Positions 9,077 to 17,361 of a stretch of 17,500 nt of DNA are shown here, piece after piece (the stretch's first letter is position 1; every line of letters starts with the position of its first letter). The stretch is from Cristatella mucedo (lineage: Eukaryota; Bryozoa; Phylactolaemata; Cristatellidae). The stretch lies in the NCBI GenBank assembly GCA_009760855.2, contig WPIO01000080.1, positions 1,255,001 through 1,272,500 of the forward strand, given 5' to 3'. Below the pieces are notes generated by a model. The model ran no database searches, was not told the DNA's origin, and worked only from the letters and a program-made list of their open reading frames with translations. The position numbers and the translations under genes are program-made.

Positions 9077-9226
9077 CTTCGACTCCGATGCTGCAGAGAT
9101 GCTGCTGCTGGGATGCCTGAAGCTTCCGCTGACTTCCGGCGACTCGCACTTTGGCTTGGGCAGTAGCAGCAAGCTCACGTCCGGCACGCCATTGGACGCA
9201 AACTCTTCGAGCTCTCTAAGCAAAGT
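9077..9226 (-). CDS. RUNDC1: RUNDC1 exon 3 (residues 140-189)
   Basis: The acceptor TTCTTTCTTGGCAG is followed directly by TLLRELEEFASNGVPD (140-155), matching the human block RLLRELEDFAFRGCPH. That motif decides the exon and its frame. The rest (156-189) is a less conserved Ser/Pro-rich linker. I take the donor at AAG|GTGATT (9076), which gives 50 whole codons. An alternative in the same phase, GAC|GTGAGC at 9178, would shorten the exon to 16 codons and keep only the conserved block. Both fit exon 4, so alternative donor use is possible. Confidence 0.9.
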
Positions 9227-9493
9227 CTGCCAAGAAAGAATGACAAGAGTTGCAGCCTCGCAAAATGCTCACGAATGCAACAGCAGACAGCGAGTCCGGA
9301 GCGCAGCATGAGTGAGACGGCACGGAAAGCGCAATGCTTCGGCAGGGATGGGGGTTACCCCTTCGGGGGGGGGGTGGTGGGGGATTCTCTGCCCCACCAC
9401 ACCCAAAACCTAGTTCGGACTGTGGCGGCAGCAGCACAACGGGCGATGCAGCGAAAAAGTAGAGCAGATGTTGGCTGAAAATTAACCTCGGCC

Positions 9494-9632
9494 TTGATTA
9501 AATAGCGGCAGAAGAGCCTTAACGACTACAGGGGCCACAGCTCGAGTAAGCAGTACAGGATTGCCCACAGTAAGACTCTCGAAGCCCCAACTAATTGGGT
9601 TGTGAAGTTTGCTTTCGCCTCAGCGATGCATC
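9494..9632 (-). mobile_element. Diverged tRNA-derived SINE copy
   Basis: AAATAGCGGCAGAAGAGCCTT and, about 60 bp on, GGATTGCCCACAG and GGTTGTGAAG align in order with the two clearer SINE copies (2843-2985 and 16131-16275). The B-box region is mutated (CTCGAAGCC). I infer an old copy from shared order and spacing. Confidence 0.5.
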
Positions 9633-9656
9633 GATGCATGTGCGTGCGTGGCTCCT

Positions 9657-9732
9657 TAATAATAATAATAATAATGCACTTGATAAAGCGCCCTCAGAGA
9701 ACTCAATCTCTCTCTAGGCGCTTTACATTTTA
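9657..9732 (-). mobile_element. LINE 3' terminus only, minus strand
   Basis: Reverse complement reads AATGTAAAGCGCCTAGAGAG, then a GAGTTCTCTGAGGGCGC block and a tail of ATT repeats, nearly identical to the 3' ends at 2056 and 17361. Only the last 70 or so bases are retained, typical of severe 5' truncation. The GA array begins about 55 bp beyond the truncated side. Confidence 0.9.
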
Positions 9733-9785
9733 CATACGTGCATGCACATGGCATTCGACTGCACGCATGGCACAAGTCCGCACAT

Positions 9786-9787
<2 letters not shown>

Positions 9788-9832
<45 letters not shown>

Positions 9833-10002
9833 AGAGGGAGAGACAGACAGACAGACAGACAGAGACACACAGAGAGACAGAGAAAGAGACAGAGACAGAG
9901 AGACAGACAGAGACAGACAGAGACAGACAGAGACAGACAGAGACAGACAGAGACAGAGAGACAGAGACAGACAGACAGAGACAGAGACAGAGAGACAGAG
10001 AC

Positions 10003-10049
<47 letters not shown>

Positions 10050-10060
10050 GAGAGAGAGAC
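9788..10060. repeat. GA and GACA compound microsatellite
   Basis: A (GA)n run of about 45 bp passes into GACA-based repeats with interspersed GAGA, then a pure (GACA) block at 10010-10048, ending in GA. Total about 270 bp, all in intron 2. Frames rich in Arg/Glu/Thr/Asp or Ser/Leu/Cys/Val across it are not genes. Confidence 0.97.
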
Positions 10061-10221
10061 ATAGAGACCTTTTGAGGGCTATGCACACCTTTTGCAGTGT
10101 GCAGCTCAGCACAGGTGGGGGGCAAGAATCACAAGCCAAATGCCACCAGCTCAGGGGTGATTATTCTTAACAGCCCACTCCATCAGCAGGACTTATTCTG
10201 GTCTCATTAATTCATTTGCCA

Positions 10222-10392
<171 letters not shown>

Positions 10393-10491
10393 ACCGCCCA
10401 CGGTACCAGCAGAAGTACCAGCCCGGCTTCGGATGCAAGAGAAAATCAATACGCAGCCGTCACACGCCTACACACGCAAGCGCCACCGGCA

Positions 10492-10543
10492 GGCAGGCAG
10501 CAGCAGCAGGCAGTAGCAGCAGCAGGCAGTAGCAGCAGCAACA
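10492..10543. repeat. CAG-rich tandem repeat
   Basis: Repeats of GCAGTAGCAGCAGCAG with small variations, about three copies, lie 100 bp from the long CTG array. On the RUNDC1 sense strand this block reads CTG, opposite to the larger array, so the two could pair in the transcript. Confidence 0.85.
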
Positions 10544-10969
10544 GCATCGTCCCTTCAGGTCGCTCGGGCAAGCGCAGACAGCAGTTCCCTGATAGCATAG
10601 ACATATAAATACGCATAGACAGCGCTAGCTGAGCAAGTGCACGCTCGTCTGCAGTAAGCAGGGCAGCTAAGCAGGGCAGCAATTCCACTGTCGCCAGCCG
10701 TCGCCTGCCATTGTCAAAAACGCCAGAGCCAAGCGCTCTAGTCAAAGCAGTCAACCGAGCAGCCATTAGGAGTGCACGGGCTACTTATTCAACACCAAAG
10801 AGGCAGCTGCGGCAGCGACGAGGAGGCTGCTGCGGCAGATTGTGCACATGCATAGAGAGCCGAGGGACGGTGGGGGCGGGGCTGTGATCGTCCACAACCG
10901 ACTGGCCAGCAGCCACGTGCGCACTCGGTGATGGTGCTGCACCGGAGAAGGAGGGGCAGTAGCACTCAC

Positions 10970-11177
10970 ATCCTTCAGCGCCGGATCCGGGCAGCTGGCC
11001 ACCTGGCGCAGGCGCAGCTGCACGTGAGCAAAGTGAGCGGTCAAGGCCAGGAGCGACGAGTCGAGCTGCTCCCGCTCCTCCTCCAGGCGCTGCACAGTGT
11101 CAAGGTCGACCGACGGCGAGTGCTGCAAAGGCGGCGGCCACGAGCTGAACAAGTCCAGTGTCGTCGGACGCAGCATC
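10970..11177 (-). CDS. RUNDC1: RUNDC1 exon 2 (residues 70-139)
   Basis: The exon follows a long C/T tract ending CAG and starts with the G that completes residue 70. A Pro-rich lead (residues 71-93) is followed by a helical segment: VQRLEEEREQLDSS (98-111) and LLALTAHFAHVQLRLRQ (112-128). Human RUNDC1 has LDSALLALSSHFAQVQ at the same place, so this is the strongest anchor for the N-terminal half. The heptad-like spacing of Leu and Val fits the known coiled coil. The exon ends at GAT|GTGAGT, phase 0. In vertebrates I believe exons 1-3 here correspond to one large first exon, so this lineage carries extra introns. Confidence 0.93.
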
Positions 11178-11370
11178 CTGGGGGGAAAAAGGGAATCGTC
11201 AGCATTCGTCAAGTCGTCTACTGGCGTCGCTGAGTCGCTCGGAGGCAGCAGCCACCTCCGAAGGCATTGAGCAGCTGCAAATGGTGGCAGCTGTGCCTGC
11301 AGAGCCTCAGAGCTAACAGTCAGTGGGCTTTTTGGTTAAATGTCAGTAAAAGCAAATGCTTGGCAAGCTT

Positions 11371-11432
<62 letters not shown>

Positions 11433-11438
11433 TCTCTC

Positions 11439-11482
<44 letters not shown>

Positions 11483-11485
11483 CTC

Positions 11486-11545
<60 letters not shown>

Positions 11546-11636
11546 ATCTCTCCCTCTCTCTCTCTCTCACTCTCTCTCTCCATCTCTCATTCTCTCTCCC
11601 TCTTTCTCTCTCCTCTCTTTCTCTCTTCCTTCTCCT
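11371..11636. repeat. CT-rich microsatellite array
   Basis: About 265 bp is almost entirely (CT)n, with scattered CCC, TTT and single-base interruptions that increase toward the right end. In the RUNDC1 transcript it would be purine-rich GA. Long Leu/Ser or Glu/Arg frames here are repeat translations, not genes. Confidence 0.97.
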
Positions 11637-11944
11637 GTCGGTGAGGGCAAGGTAAGGCTGCCCGCTGGCTACCGTCAGGCTTCCATAGACTTACGTGGAG
11701 CGCTTTTTCGTGCTTTTGCTGCATCTTTCTCCCTTCCTGCGTTTCGCAGTATGATTGTTGCAACTGCAACCTGTCGCACGCCTAGGGGGTACAGCCCTTA
11801 GCCATGACGGATTTTCGCCAGAAAGTGTTAACACGGAGGTCGGCAAAATCCGGCCTTTATGCCAGATAGGCCTTAGCTAGCACTCCAGTTTGGCCTAAAG
11901 TCACCCTAGTTATTTATAGTTGGATCCGGCCTAATTAATAACTA

Positions 11945-12045
11945 TGATAATAATATTTGATATAGCACCCTGGAGAGACTCAAATCTCTTTCTAGGCACT
12001 TTACATCTGCTTCAAAAAAACGATCGAATGGTTTGCAATTGAATA
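11945..12045 (-). mobile_element. Degenerate 3' end of a LINE, minus strand
   Basis: Read on the minus strand this gives a decayed AGTGCCTAGAAAGAG...CAGGGTGCTATATCAAATATTATTATC, the same terminal hairpin-like block and ATT tail as the better copies near 2056 and 17361. The terminal 70 bp align well; the part above 12018 is doubtful. Confidence 0.65.
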
Positions 12046-12243
12046 GTTTCGGTCTTGTGCCCTTTCATTACCGCCGGTTGCAGTTCAAACTGTTGCCCAT
12101 GTTTATTTTTAGAGCTGGTGTCAGGTGCTTGTTTGAACAGAAGCTCATGGCCGGGTTGGGGTGATACATTTCTACCCCTATAGTGGCCGTGCTTGTCTGT
12201 GCACCTCAGTTGTGGCTTTCTGTTTGTTTGTTTGTTCGTCTTG

Positions 12244-12280
12244 CCACGCCCACTCCTGCAGGCCAGTGGAGTGGGCGTGG
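12244..12280. repeat. Perfect 12-bp inverted repeat with GC/CACCC boxes
   Basis: CCACGCCCACTC at 12244-12255 is exactly complementary to GAGTGGGCGTGG at 12269-12280 across a 13-nt loop. Each arm holds a CCACGCCC core of the kind bound by KLF/Sp zinc fingers. It is within intron 1, 113-149 bp from the donor, so it could be a DNA element or an RNA hairpin. Confidence 0.8.
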
Positions 12281-12305
12281 TTTCTTCTGGCCTAGTGTGC
12301 ATTCT

Positions 12306-12342
12306 TGCTGCTGCTACTGCTGCTGCTACTGCTGCTGCTACT
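12306..12342. repeat. Short tandem repeat, unit TGCTGCTGCTAC, three copies
   Basis: The 12-bp unit TGCTGCTGCTAC occurs three times with no mismatch. It lies in intron 1, about 50 bp downstream of the exon 1 donor. Confidence 0.9.
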
Positions 12343-12392
12343 GTGCCAAGCAGCTGCACCGTGTGCAGGAGAGCGTCATGCCTGAGTCGTAC

Positions 12393-12601
12393 CCGTAGTA
12401 GCCTTCTTCTCGATCTCTGGCAGCCACTGAAATGGCAGCCACCGACGGGCAAGCTTCGCCCACCGGCGCCCAGCGCTCGGCCGGAGGGCTGAACGACGCC
12501 GCCGGCTCGTCTGCCGATCCTGCTGCCTCTGGGGCGCCGGAAGTGCCAGCGGCAGAGTGACGCTGCGGCGGCGAGCAGCGACCGTCGACTTTGCCGAGCA
12601 T
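12393..12601 (-). CDS. RUNDC1: RUNDC1 exon 1 (start codon, residues 1-69 plus 2 nt)
   Basis: The ATG at 12601-12599 is the first in-frame ATG after an in-frame TAA at 12643-12641, so I take it as the start. The exon encodes a Ser/Ala/Pro-rich, probably disordered N-terminus and then ERWAPVG at residues 42-48, the block that opens the conserved part of vertebrate RUNDC1. The proposed donor is GG|GTACGA at 12392. It leaves phase 2, and the single G at the start of exon 2 completes a Gly codon. The donor is not a perfect consensus, and the frame stays open past it for about 16 codons, so the exon end is the least certain of exons 1-7. A TCACGTGA E-box lies just upstream in the leader. Confidence 0.8.
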
Positions 12602-12605
12602 CGTT

Positions 12606-12615
12606 GTCACGTGAT
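12606..12615. promoter_or_regulatory. E-box GTCACGTGAT next to the RUNDC1 start codon
   Basis: GTCACGTGAT contains the palindrome TCACGTGA, the preferred site of USF/MITF/TFE-type bHLH-ZIP factors and close to the CLEAR element GTCACGTGAC. It lies 5-14 bp upstream of the start ATG, within the presumed first exon. Binding is not shown; a six-base core recurs by chance, but the full eight-base palindrome is rarer. Confidence 0.35.
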
Positions 12616-12640
12616 GCTGCAGCTGCTGCTGCAACGGAGC

Positions 12641-12727
12641 TTACGAGCGAGCGGTGGCTCTGAGGGGCGGGACTGCTCGAGCGGCTCGAGGACAGGTGAG
12701 CGAAGACGGCAGGTGTGCAGCCATCAT
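12641..12727 (-). other. Upstream ORF in the RUNDC1 leader, in frame with the main ORF
   Basis: Two adjacent ATG codons (12727-12722) in the context GGCGCCATGATGGCTG open a 28-codon ORF that begins MMAAHLPSS and ends at TAA 12643-12641. It is in the same frame as the RUNDC1 start, which follows 39 nt later. If the transcript starts upstream of 12727, ribosomes would meet this ORF first, so it could lower translation of the main ORF. Readthrough or removal of the stop would give an N-terminally extended protein. The transcription start is unknown, so it may not be in the mRNA at all. Confidence 0.4.
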
Positions 12728-12856
12728 GGCGCCGGGCCACCTACCAACTAACCGAGTGGCTAGCTGACTGACAATTTGAGAATGTGAGCCTTTGCCGGCA
12801 CACGAACCAGTGCTGATGAAAGCTGTCAAAAAAAGTCGGTAAGAAAAGTAGCTGAA

Positions 12857-12941
12857 AGAAGCTAAATGACACGGCTCTCCAGCATGGGAAGAAGCTAAAT
12901 GACACGGCTATCTAGCGTGAGAGGAAGGTAAGTGACACGGT
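12857..12941. repeat. 33-bp tandem repeat, about 2.6 copies
   Basis: GCTAAATGACACGGCT recurs at 12861 and 12894, and GGTAAGTGACACGG at 12927, a 33-bp period. The third copy contains AAGGTAAGT, a perfect plus-strand 5' splice consensus, with no exon evidence beside it. It lies 250-340 bp upstream of the RUNDC1 start codon. Confidence 0.85.
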
Positions 12942-13044
12942 TTTTTATTTGCCGGCCCGACAGGTGGAAGAAGCAGCCGAGTACAGGTAGCAGCAGCATC
13001 ATCGGGCAGCAGTTCTGCCTTTTCCCTGCCTGCTGCGACCTCTG

Positions 13045-13313
<269 letters not shown>

Positions 13314-13386
13314 TGCCGCGGCCTCGCTGCTCGTTCGGCCGGCATTTTAAGCGCCGGCTGCCGCATCGCCCCGTGCGCTGCTGCGA

Positions 13387-13417
13387 GCGCGCGACGCGTC
13401 GCATGCGCGTCGCGCGC
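13387..13417. repeat. 12-bp GC-only hairpin, 7-nt loop
   Basis: GCGCGCGACGCG and CGCGTCGCGCGC are perfectly complementary around TCGCATG. The centre, TCGCATGCGCG, resembles an NRF1 site (10 of 12 positions). It lies in the inverted-repeat spacer, in the CpG-rich region upstream of RUNDC1. Confidence 0.8.
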
Positions 13418-13642
13418 GGCGGCGCCCTGATGTAGGCCGTCGCCGCGCTGCGACCCGCTCGCCGACGCGACGGCCGCGGTGGGTGAGCGGCGGCGGCGGC
13501 GGCGCCATCGGTGACTGCAGCAGCCGCCAGCTGCCGGCTTCGCAGCGTCCGCTAGCGCTACCACCGTACGCTTGTGCTTAGGCTCCTCGGGCCCGTCAGC
13601 CAGCGACGCCGCCGCCGTAAGGGCTGCAGGCCGCGCGCGTTC

Positions 13643-13757
13643 GCTGCTCTCGTCTGCTGAATTCGTGGAGGGAACGGCTGCTGCGGGCACCGGCCGCCGC
13701 CGCCGCCGCCGCCGGGGCGAGCGAGGTCTGCCTCTCCCTTAGACAAGACAGACCGAC

Positions 13758-13760
<3 letters not shown>
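13643..13760 (-). repeat. Inverted-repeat arm, right (118 bp)
   Basis: Reverse complement of the left arm: differences are GCCTGCAG versus GCCCGCAG, GAATCCAG versus GAATTCAG, and CGG copy number. The 329-bp spacer (13314-13642) is not itself duplicated. Confidence 0.95.
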
Positions 13761-13841
<81 letters not shown>

Positions 13842-13843
13842 AG

Positions 13844-13927
<84 letters not shown>
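13761..13927. repeat. (GA)n microsatellite, outer part of right inverted-repeat arm
   Basis: About 166 bp of GA with one interrupted patch near 13833-13850 (GGAGAGAGAAGGGG). Confidence 0.98.
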
Positions 13928-13930
<3 letters not shown>

Positions 13931-14284
13931 ACGTTGGGTCATACCTGAACCTCGACGAGAGAGACAGGCGTTGCGTCACATGCGCCTCGGGAAGTCCGCA
14001 GACGCGCAATCCCCGCGCGGGCGGGGGCGGGCGCGCACACCGCGGCGTCGATATCAACAGCCGGAAGCGGATACTGACCCGGGGCGCCGCCTGCCTCGCG
14101 ACCTTGAGCCCGCAGCACCTGCAGTCGCCTTATAAGCGTCACACCGACGACCGACCAAACCCGCCTCCTCTCCCCCACCCCCAGAGTCCCCTTCAGCGGC
14201 GACGGGAGGGGAAAAACCGGAAGCTACAATATCGACCGACACTGCAGGCCATGATTGAACGCCGCCGCTGCCTCGCGGCCGCGA

Positions 14285-14522
14285 CATAAATAGCAGCTTA
14301 CGCGTTGTCTCAGGCAGGACGAGCGACGAGCCTGAGAGGTTGTCTCCACGCGTGAGAGGTTGTCTCCCCGCGATCGCGAGCGCTTGCTGCCGCGCTTGCT
14401 GCCGCGCGATCGTAGTTGGTCGGCTTTGCTACTAGCGCTCGCTGTGCGACTTCCACGTCCGGTCAGAGCTAGGCCTCAAACGCAGCTCTCGAAGCGGTGC
14501 GTTTGTCTCTGCCGCCGCACGG
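14285..14522 (+). promoter_or_regulatory. Candidate plus-strand promoter and untranslated first exon
   Basis: CATAAATAG (14285-14293) is followed about 25 bp on by TCTCAGG, a possible start site, and the GC-rich stretch ends at a strong 5' splice site, CACG|GTGAGTGAC (14522). That order fits a short noncoding first exon of a gene divergent from RUNDC1. Within it CGTGAGAGGTTGTCTCC and CGCTTGCTGCCG are each repeated twice. No coding exon was found to the right, so this is weak. Confidence 0.25.
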
Positions 14523-14653
14523 TGAGTGACGCCTAAACCGGTGACGCCTGAACCGCGGCATTGCGAATTGAGTGTGCAGCACCGACGCACGCACGTGTAC
14601 ATGAGCTCTTGCATTCGCGTCACCGATGGGCCAAGAGGTCGCGACCAATGGCC

Positions 14654-14666
14654 AGGTCAATGACCT
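14654..14666. promoter_or_regulatory. Perfect IR-1 nuclear-receptor element AGGTCAATGACCT
   Basis: Two AGGTCA half-sites form an inverted repeat with a one-base spacer. This exact 13-mer is the idealised palindrome for EcR/USP (and binds FXR/RXR-type dimers). A further TGGTCAGG follows 3 bp on and CCAAT lies 8 bp before. It is about 2 kb upstream of the RUNDC1 start codon. Confidence 0.5.
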
Positions 14667-14933
14667 ATGGTCAGGTTTCCTGAAGGAACAACGCGATTCG
14701 AGACTCTTGCCGACGACGCGCACTGCAAGAAATCGCGATCCGGGTGTTTTTTTTCTCTATTACTACTTGTATTTCCTGGGTTAATGAATTTTCTGGAGAG
14801 CGTTTTTTCCAAGCGAATTTTCTAGAGAGCGTATTTTCGCGAGAGCGTACTGCAGTAGCAGCTTCGTGGGCGAGCAGAGACCGGAATGGCACGCCGAGAC
14901 GCGCGGCAGGCGCTGACTAGGCAAGAAGCGGCT

Positions 14934-15067
14934 GCCAAACTGCTCCGTCGTCTGCTGCCTTGCCAAACTGCTCCGTCGTCTGCTGCCTTGCCAAACTGCT
15001 CCGTCGTCTGCTGCCTTGCCAAACTGCTCCGTCGTCTGCTGCCTTGCCAAACTGCTCCGTCGTCTGC
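14934..15067. repeat. 28-bp minisatellite, about 4.7 copies
   Basis: The unit begins GCCAAACTGCTCCGTCGTCT and ends GCTGCCTT; copies are essentially identical. Because 28 is not a multiple of 3, each copy shifts frame and all three frames are open, so the predicted proteins across it are artefacts. Confidence 0.95.
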
Positions 15068-15107
15068 TTCAGCGCGTGCGCTCGCCGCACTTGCGGTCTA
15101 TACTCTT

Positions 15108-15445
15108 TCCTCTCTCTGTCTCTCCTCCCTTCTCTTTCTCTCCTCTCTCTCTCTCTCTCTCCTCTTTCTCTCCTCTCTCTCTCCTCTTTCTCTCCCCTCT
15201 CTCTCTTTTCTCTCTCCTCTCTCTCTCCTCTTTCTCTCCTCTCTCTCTCTTTTCTCTCTCCTCTCTCTCTCCTCTTTCTCTCCTCTTTCTCTCCTCTCTC
15301 TCTCCTCTTTCTCTCCTCTTTCTCTCTTTTCTCTCTCCTCTCTCTCTCCCCTCTCTCTCCTCTCTCTCTCCTCCCTTCTCTTTCTCTCTATCTGTCTCTC
15401 TCTCCTCCCTTCTCTCTCTCCTCTCTCTCTCTCCTCTTTCTCTCC
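15108..15445. repeat. CT-rich satellite with CTCTCTCCTCTTTCTCTC motif
   Basis: About 340 bp of pyrimidine with a loose 16-20 bp higher-order period (TCTCTCTCCTCTTTCTCTCC and TTTTCTCTC variants). More structured than a simple dinucleotide run; the plus strand is wholly pyrimidine but for a few bases. Confidence 0.95.
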
Positions 15446-15559
15446 ACCTCTCATTCATTCATTAGCATTTGCATCCTTTCTGCCTTGAGCAAGCGCTCTC
15501 CCTAAGAAGGCGACGAATTGCATTCGAGCCGCTAGGTCGGACGACCTGCGTGTCTCAGC

Positions 15560-16010
15560 GTGCGCTCTTTTGCAACGCACTCATCGCTCATACAAAGCAA
15601 CCTTATGCGGTAGGGAACTCGGCGTAGAAGCCGCGTCGACATAGAAACGCCGGAAGCGATGGGCGTCCGTCCGTGGACCGGCGCGACCGCCAGGACTTCA
15701 TCTCCCCGCTCCTTCGGCGGCCGCAGCGACTCCGACGTCGCTGGACTGGTCGCCCGTTTTGTCCTCGCTCGCTTGCTCGCTCGCGATCTCCGCAATCCTC
15801 GCCGCTCTCGCTCGTCTGCGACGAGCTGTCGCCTCGTAAAAGACGCTTCCAGGCATCAGAGCCGCTGCGGCCGATGATCGGAAGTGCCGGTGCGCAAATC
15901 TCGCGCACAAGGCTGCGCGGCGAGCGGCGAAGCAGCCGACTGGCGGGCACTCGGCGGGAAGCGATGCGACTAGTCACCCACGCTCAGCAGACCGCCGGCC
16001 ATCGCAGGCT
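15560..16010. other. GC-rich stretch with open frames, no identified gene
   Basis: Both strands have open frames here, including a plus frame with CDELSPRKRRFQASEPLR and AAG|GTGAAT at its end (16014), and a minus frame with SSSQTSESGEDCGDRER. Either could be part of an exon of a charged, disordered nuclear-type protein, but I recognise no domain. Overlapping open frames on both strands point to composition as the cause. No function is proposed. Confidence 0.2.
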
Positions 16011-16130
16011 GAAGGTGAATGCCAGTCCGACTGGGGCGCGAGCACGCGCTCGTAGGCGACTCGTCTGCCAGCGGCGATCCTCGCTAAAAAAAAAAAGTAA
16101 ACAAAAACTGTAGCCGATTAAGCCGATTTC

Positions 16131-16275
16131 TCGTTTGTATAGCGGCAGTAGAGCCTTGCCGGCTGATCGCCACCGCCGCCAGCAAATGGCAATAAAGGAT
16201 CGCCTAGTGCAGAATTCGAACCCACGACCTCGGTCGTGAAGAGCGAGCACCTCGCTTCCTGGGCTATCGCGGCCG
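16131..16275 (-). mobile_element. tRNA-derived SINE, copy 2
   Basis: Same element as at 2843-2985: minus strand starts CGGCCGCGATAGCCCAGGAA, has the B box GGGTTCGAATTC and ends CTATACAAACGA. The central CTCGCTCTTCACGACCGAGG is identical in the two copies. The A-box region has changed more than the B box. Confidence 0.87.
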
Positions 16276-16428
16276 GTGTGCTGTCGGCGCCGGCGACGCC
16301 CGAGCTCAGCAGAAATAGCGCTCGCTCCGCGCTCGGTATATCCCTCCGCGATCGCTATATTCCTCCGCGCTCGCTCCGCCCAGTCGCAGTCGAGTGAGGA
16401 ATTCAGTATATGAATCTCTGCCGCCTCA

Positions 16429-16475
16429 GTTGCTTGCTTTGCAGCATATGTAAGTGCCTAGAGGCAGACTTAGCT
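16429..16475 (+). mobile_element. Possible short LINE 3' remnant
   Basis: CTTTGCAGCATATGTAAGTGCCTAGAGG resembles the LINE 3' UTR end TTTGCAGCAAATNNAAAGCGCCTAGAGA. The tail and the rest of the terminal block are absent, so the match is short. Confidence 0.4.
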
Positions 16476-17000
16476 CTTTTGCCTCGCACCGCGGGGTCTC
16501 CGACGGTCCAGCGAAGTAGCGGCGGCACTTTGCGCAGGCAGAGCGCCGGCGCAAAGGTCAAGGTCTCTCGCTGGCTGCGTTGGCAATTGGGCATGTCGCT
16601 CGGCGGAAATTTGCTCCTCGGCGATTCCGCGAGTGCTTCGCGCCTTTTGGTTGGCCAGTTGCCAGTTCGAAAGTCGCACCTAGTTCTGGTGGAGGCTGGG
16701 ACTTGATGTAGCCGTCGCACTTCCTTTCGGCTACTGTGGATACGTTTTGTCTTTGCGGACCGCACAGAAACGTGCGAGTTCACACAGACGCTGGCGCGTG
16801 AACATAGATATATAGGTGTCGGGTGTCAAAAAATGTATTTAAATTTCGCACACAGTGAGCATTTTGAAATTGTGCGCAGCAAAAATAGACCTACGTAATT
16901 TGTAGCTAAATAGTTTGCATTGCGATCCAGTGAGTGAGTCGGTGGATTCGGCGAAGACGCGTCGCTGACGTCACGCTTAGGTCGTGCCCTTTGTGATTTC
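16476..17000. other. No recognised gene or repeat; one palindromic CRE at 16966-16973
   Basis: Open frames at 16403-16783 on both strands show no domain. TGACGTCA at 16966-16973 is a full CRE motif, the second in the window. Confidence 0.4.
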
Positions 17001-17361
17001 TATTTAGTTCGTATGCTCCAAAAGCCTGGAACTTATTCCCGACCTGCGTCAGAACATCCCCTGACCAGACCGCATTTAAAAGGAATCTAAAAACACACCT
17101 ATTTAGGACAGCATTTAGTGGGTCCCTGTGATTCGTCCTTCACGTGCTTATGCATGCAAATGCTGCGCATGCTGCCACTAACCACATTTGCATGCTGACC
17201 CTGTGCATGTCACCCCTAACCATGTTATTCATTTCGTTTATTTTTTTCAAGCATGATTTTACTCACCATTCAATTGCATTTCCCCTTTGCAGCAAATAAA
17301 AAGCGCCTAGAGAGAGATTGAGTTCTCCGAGGGCGCTTTATCAAGTGCATTATTATTATTA
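17001..17361 (+). mobile_element. 5'-truncated LINE 3' end, plus strand, well preserved
   Basis: The plus strand encodes SYAPKAWNLFPTCVRTSP, then FKRNLKTHLFRTAFSGSL and a stop at about 17130, followed by a 210-bp 3' UTR almost the same as in the copy at 2056-2610. It ends TCAAGTGCATTATTATTATT. The element begins abruptly at about 17001 with no upstream reverse-transcriptase sequence. The sequence agreement with the intron 5 copy suggests a fairly recent shared source. Confidence 0.93.

Larger units (their letters stand above)
11178..12392 (-). other. RUNDC1: RUNDC1 intron 1
   Basis: This 1.2-kb intron starts GTACGA and ends in a strong acceptor, TTCCCTTTTTCCCCCCAG. It contains a perfect 12-bp GC-box-like hairpin (12244-12280), a 12-bp TGCTGCTGCTAC tandem repeat (12306-12342), a LINE 3' remnant (about 11945-12045) and a CT-rich array (11371-11636). 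The stretch 11640-11940 has no recognised element. Confidence 0.75.

Noticed and set aside
9788-10060. A CRISPR-like array
   Set aside because: The repeats are continuous GA/GACA microsatellite with no unique spacers, and the genome is eukaryotic.
12012-12740. 242-codon minus-strand ORF overlapping exon 1
   Set aside because: It is in a different frame from the conserved RWAPVG block and runs through intron 1 without any conserved motif.
14886-15505. Ser/Leu ORFs of 149-200 codons across the minisatellite and CT satellite
   Set aside because: All three frames are open because of the repeats, which is expected from composition and not from coding.
16131-16275. A functional tRNA gene
   Set aside because: The B box is present, but the acceptor stem does not pair and the unit continues into a body shared with another copy, so it is a SINE.
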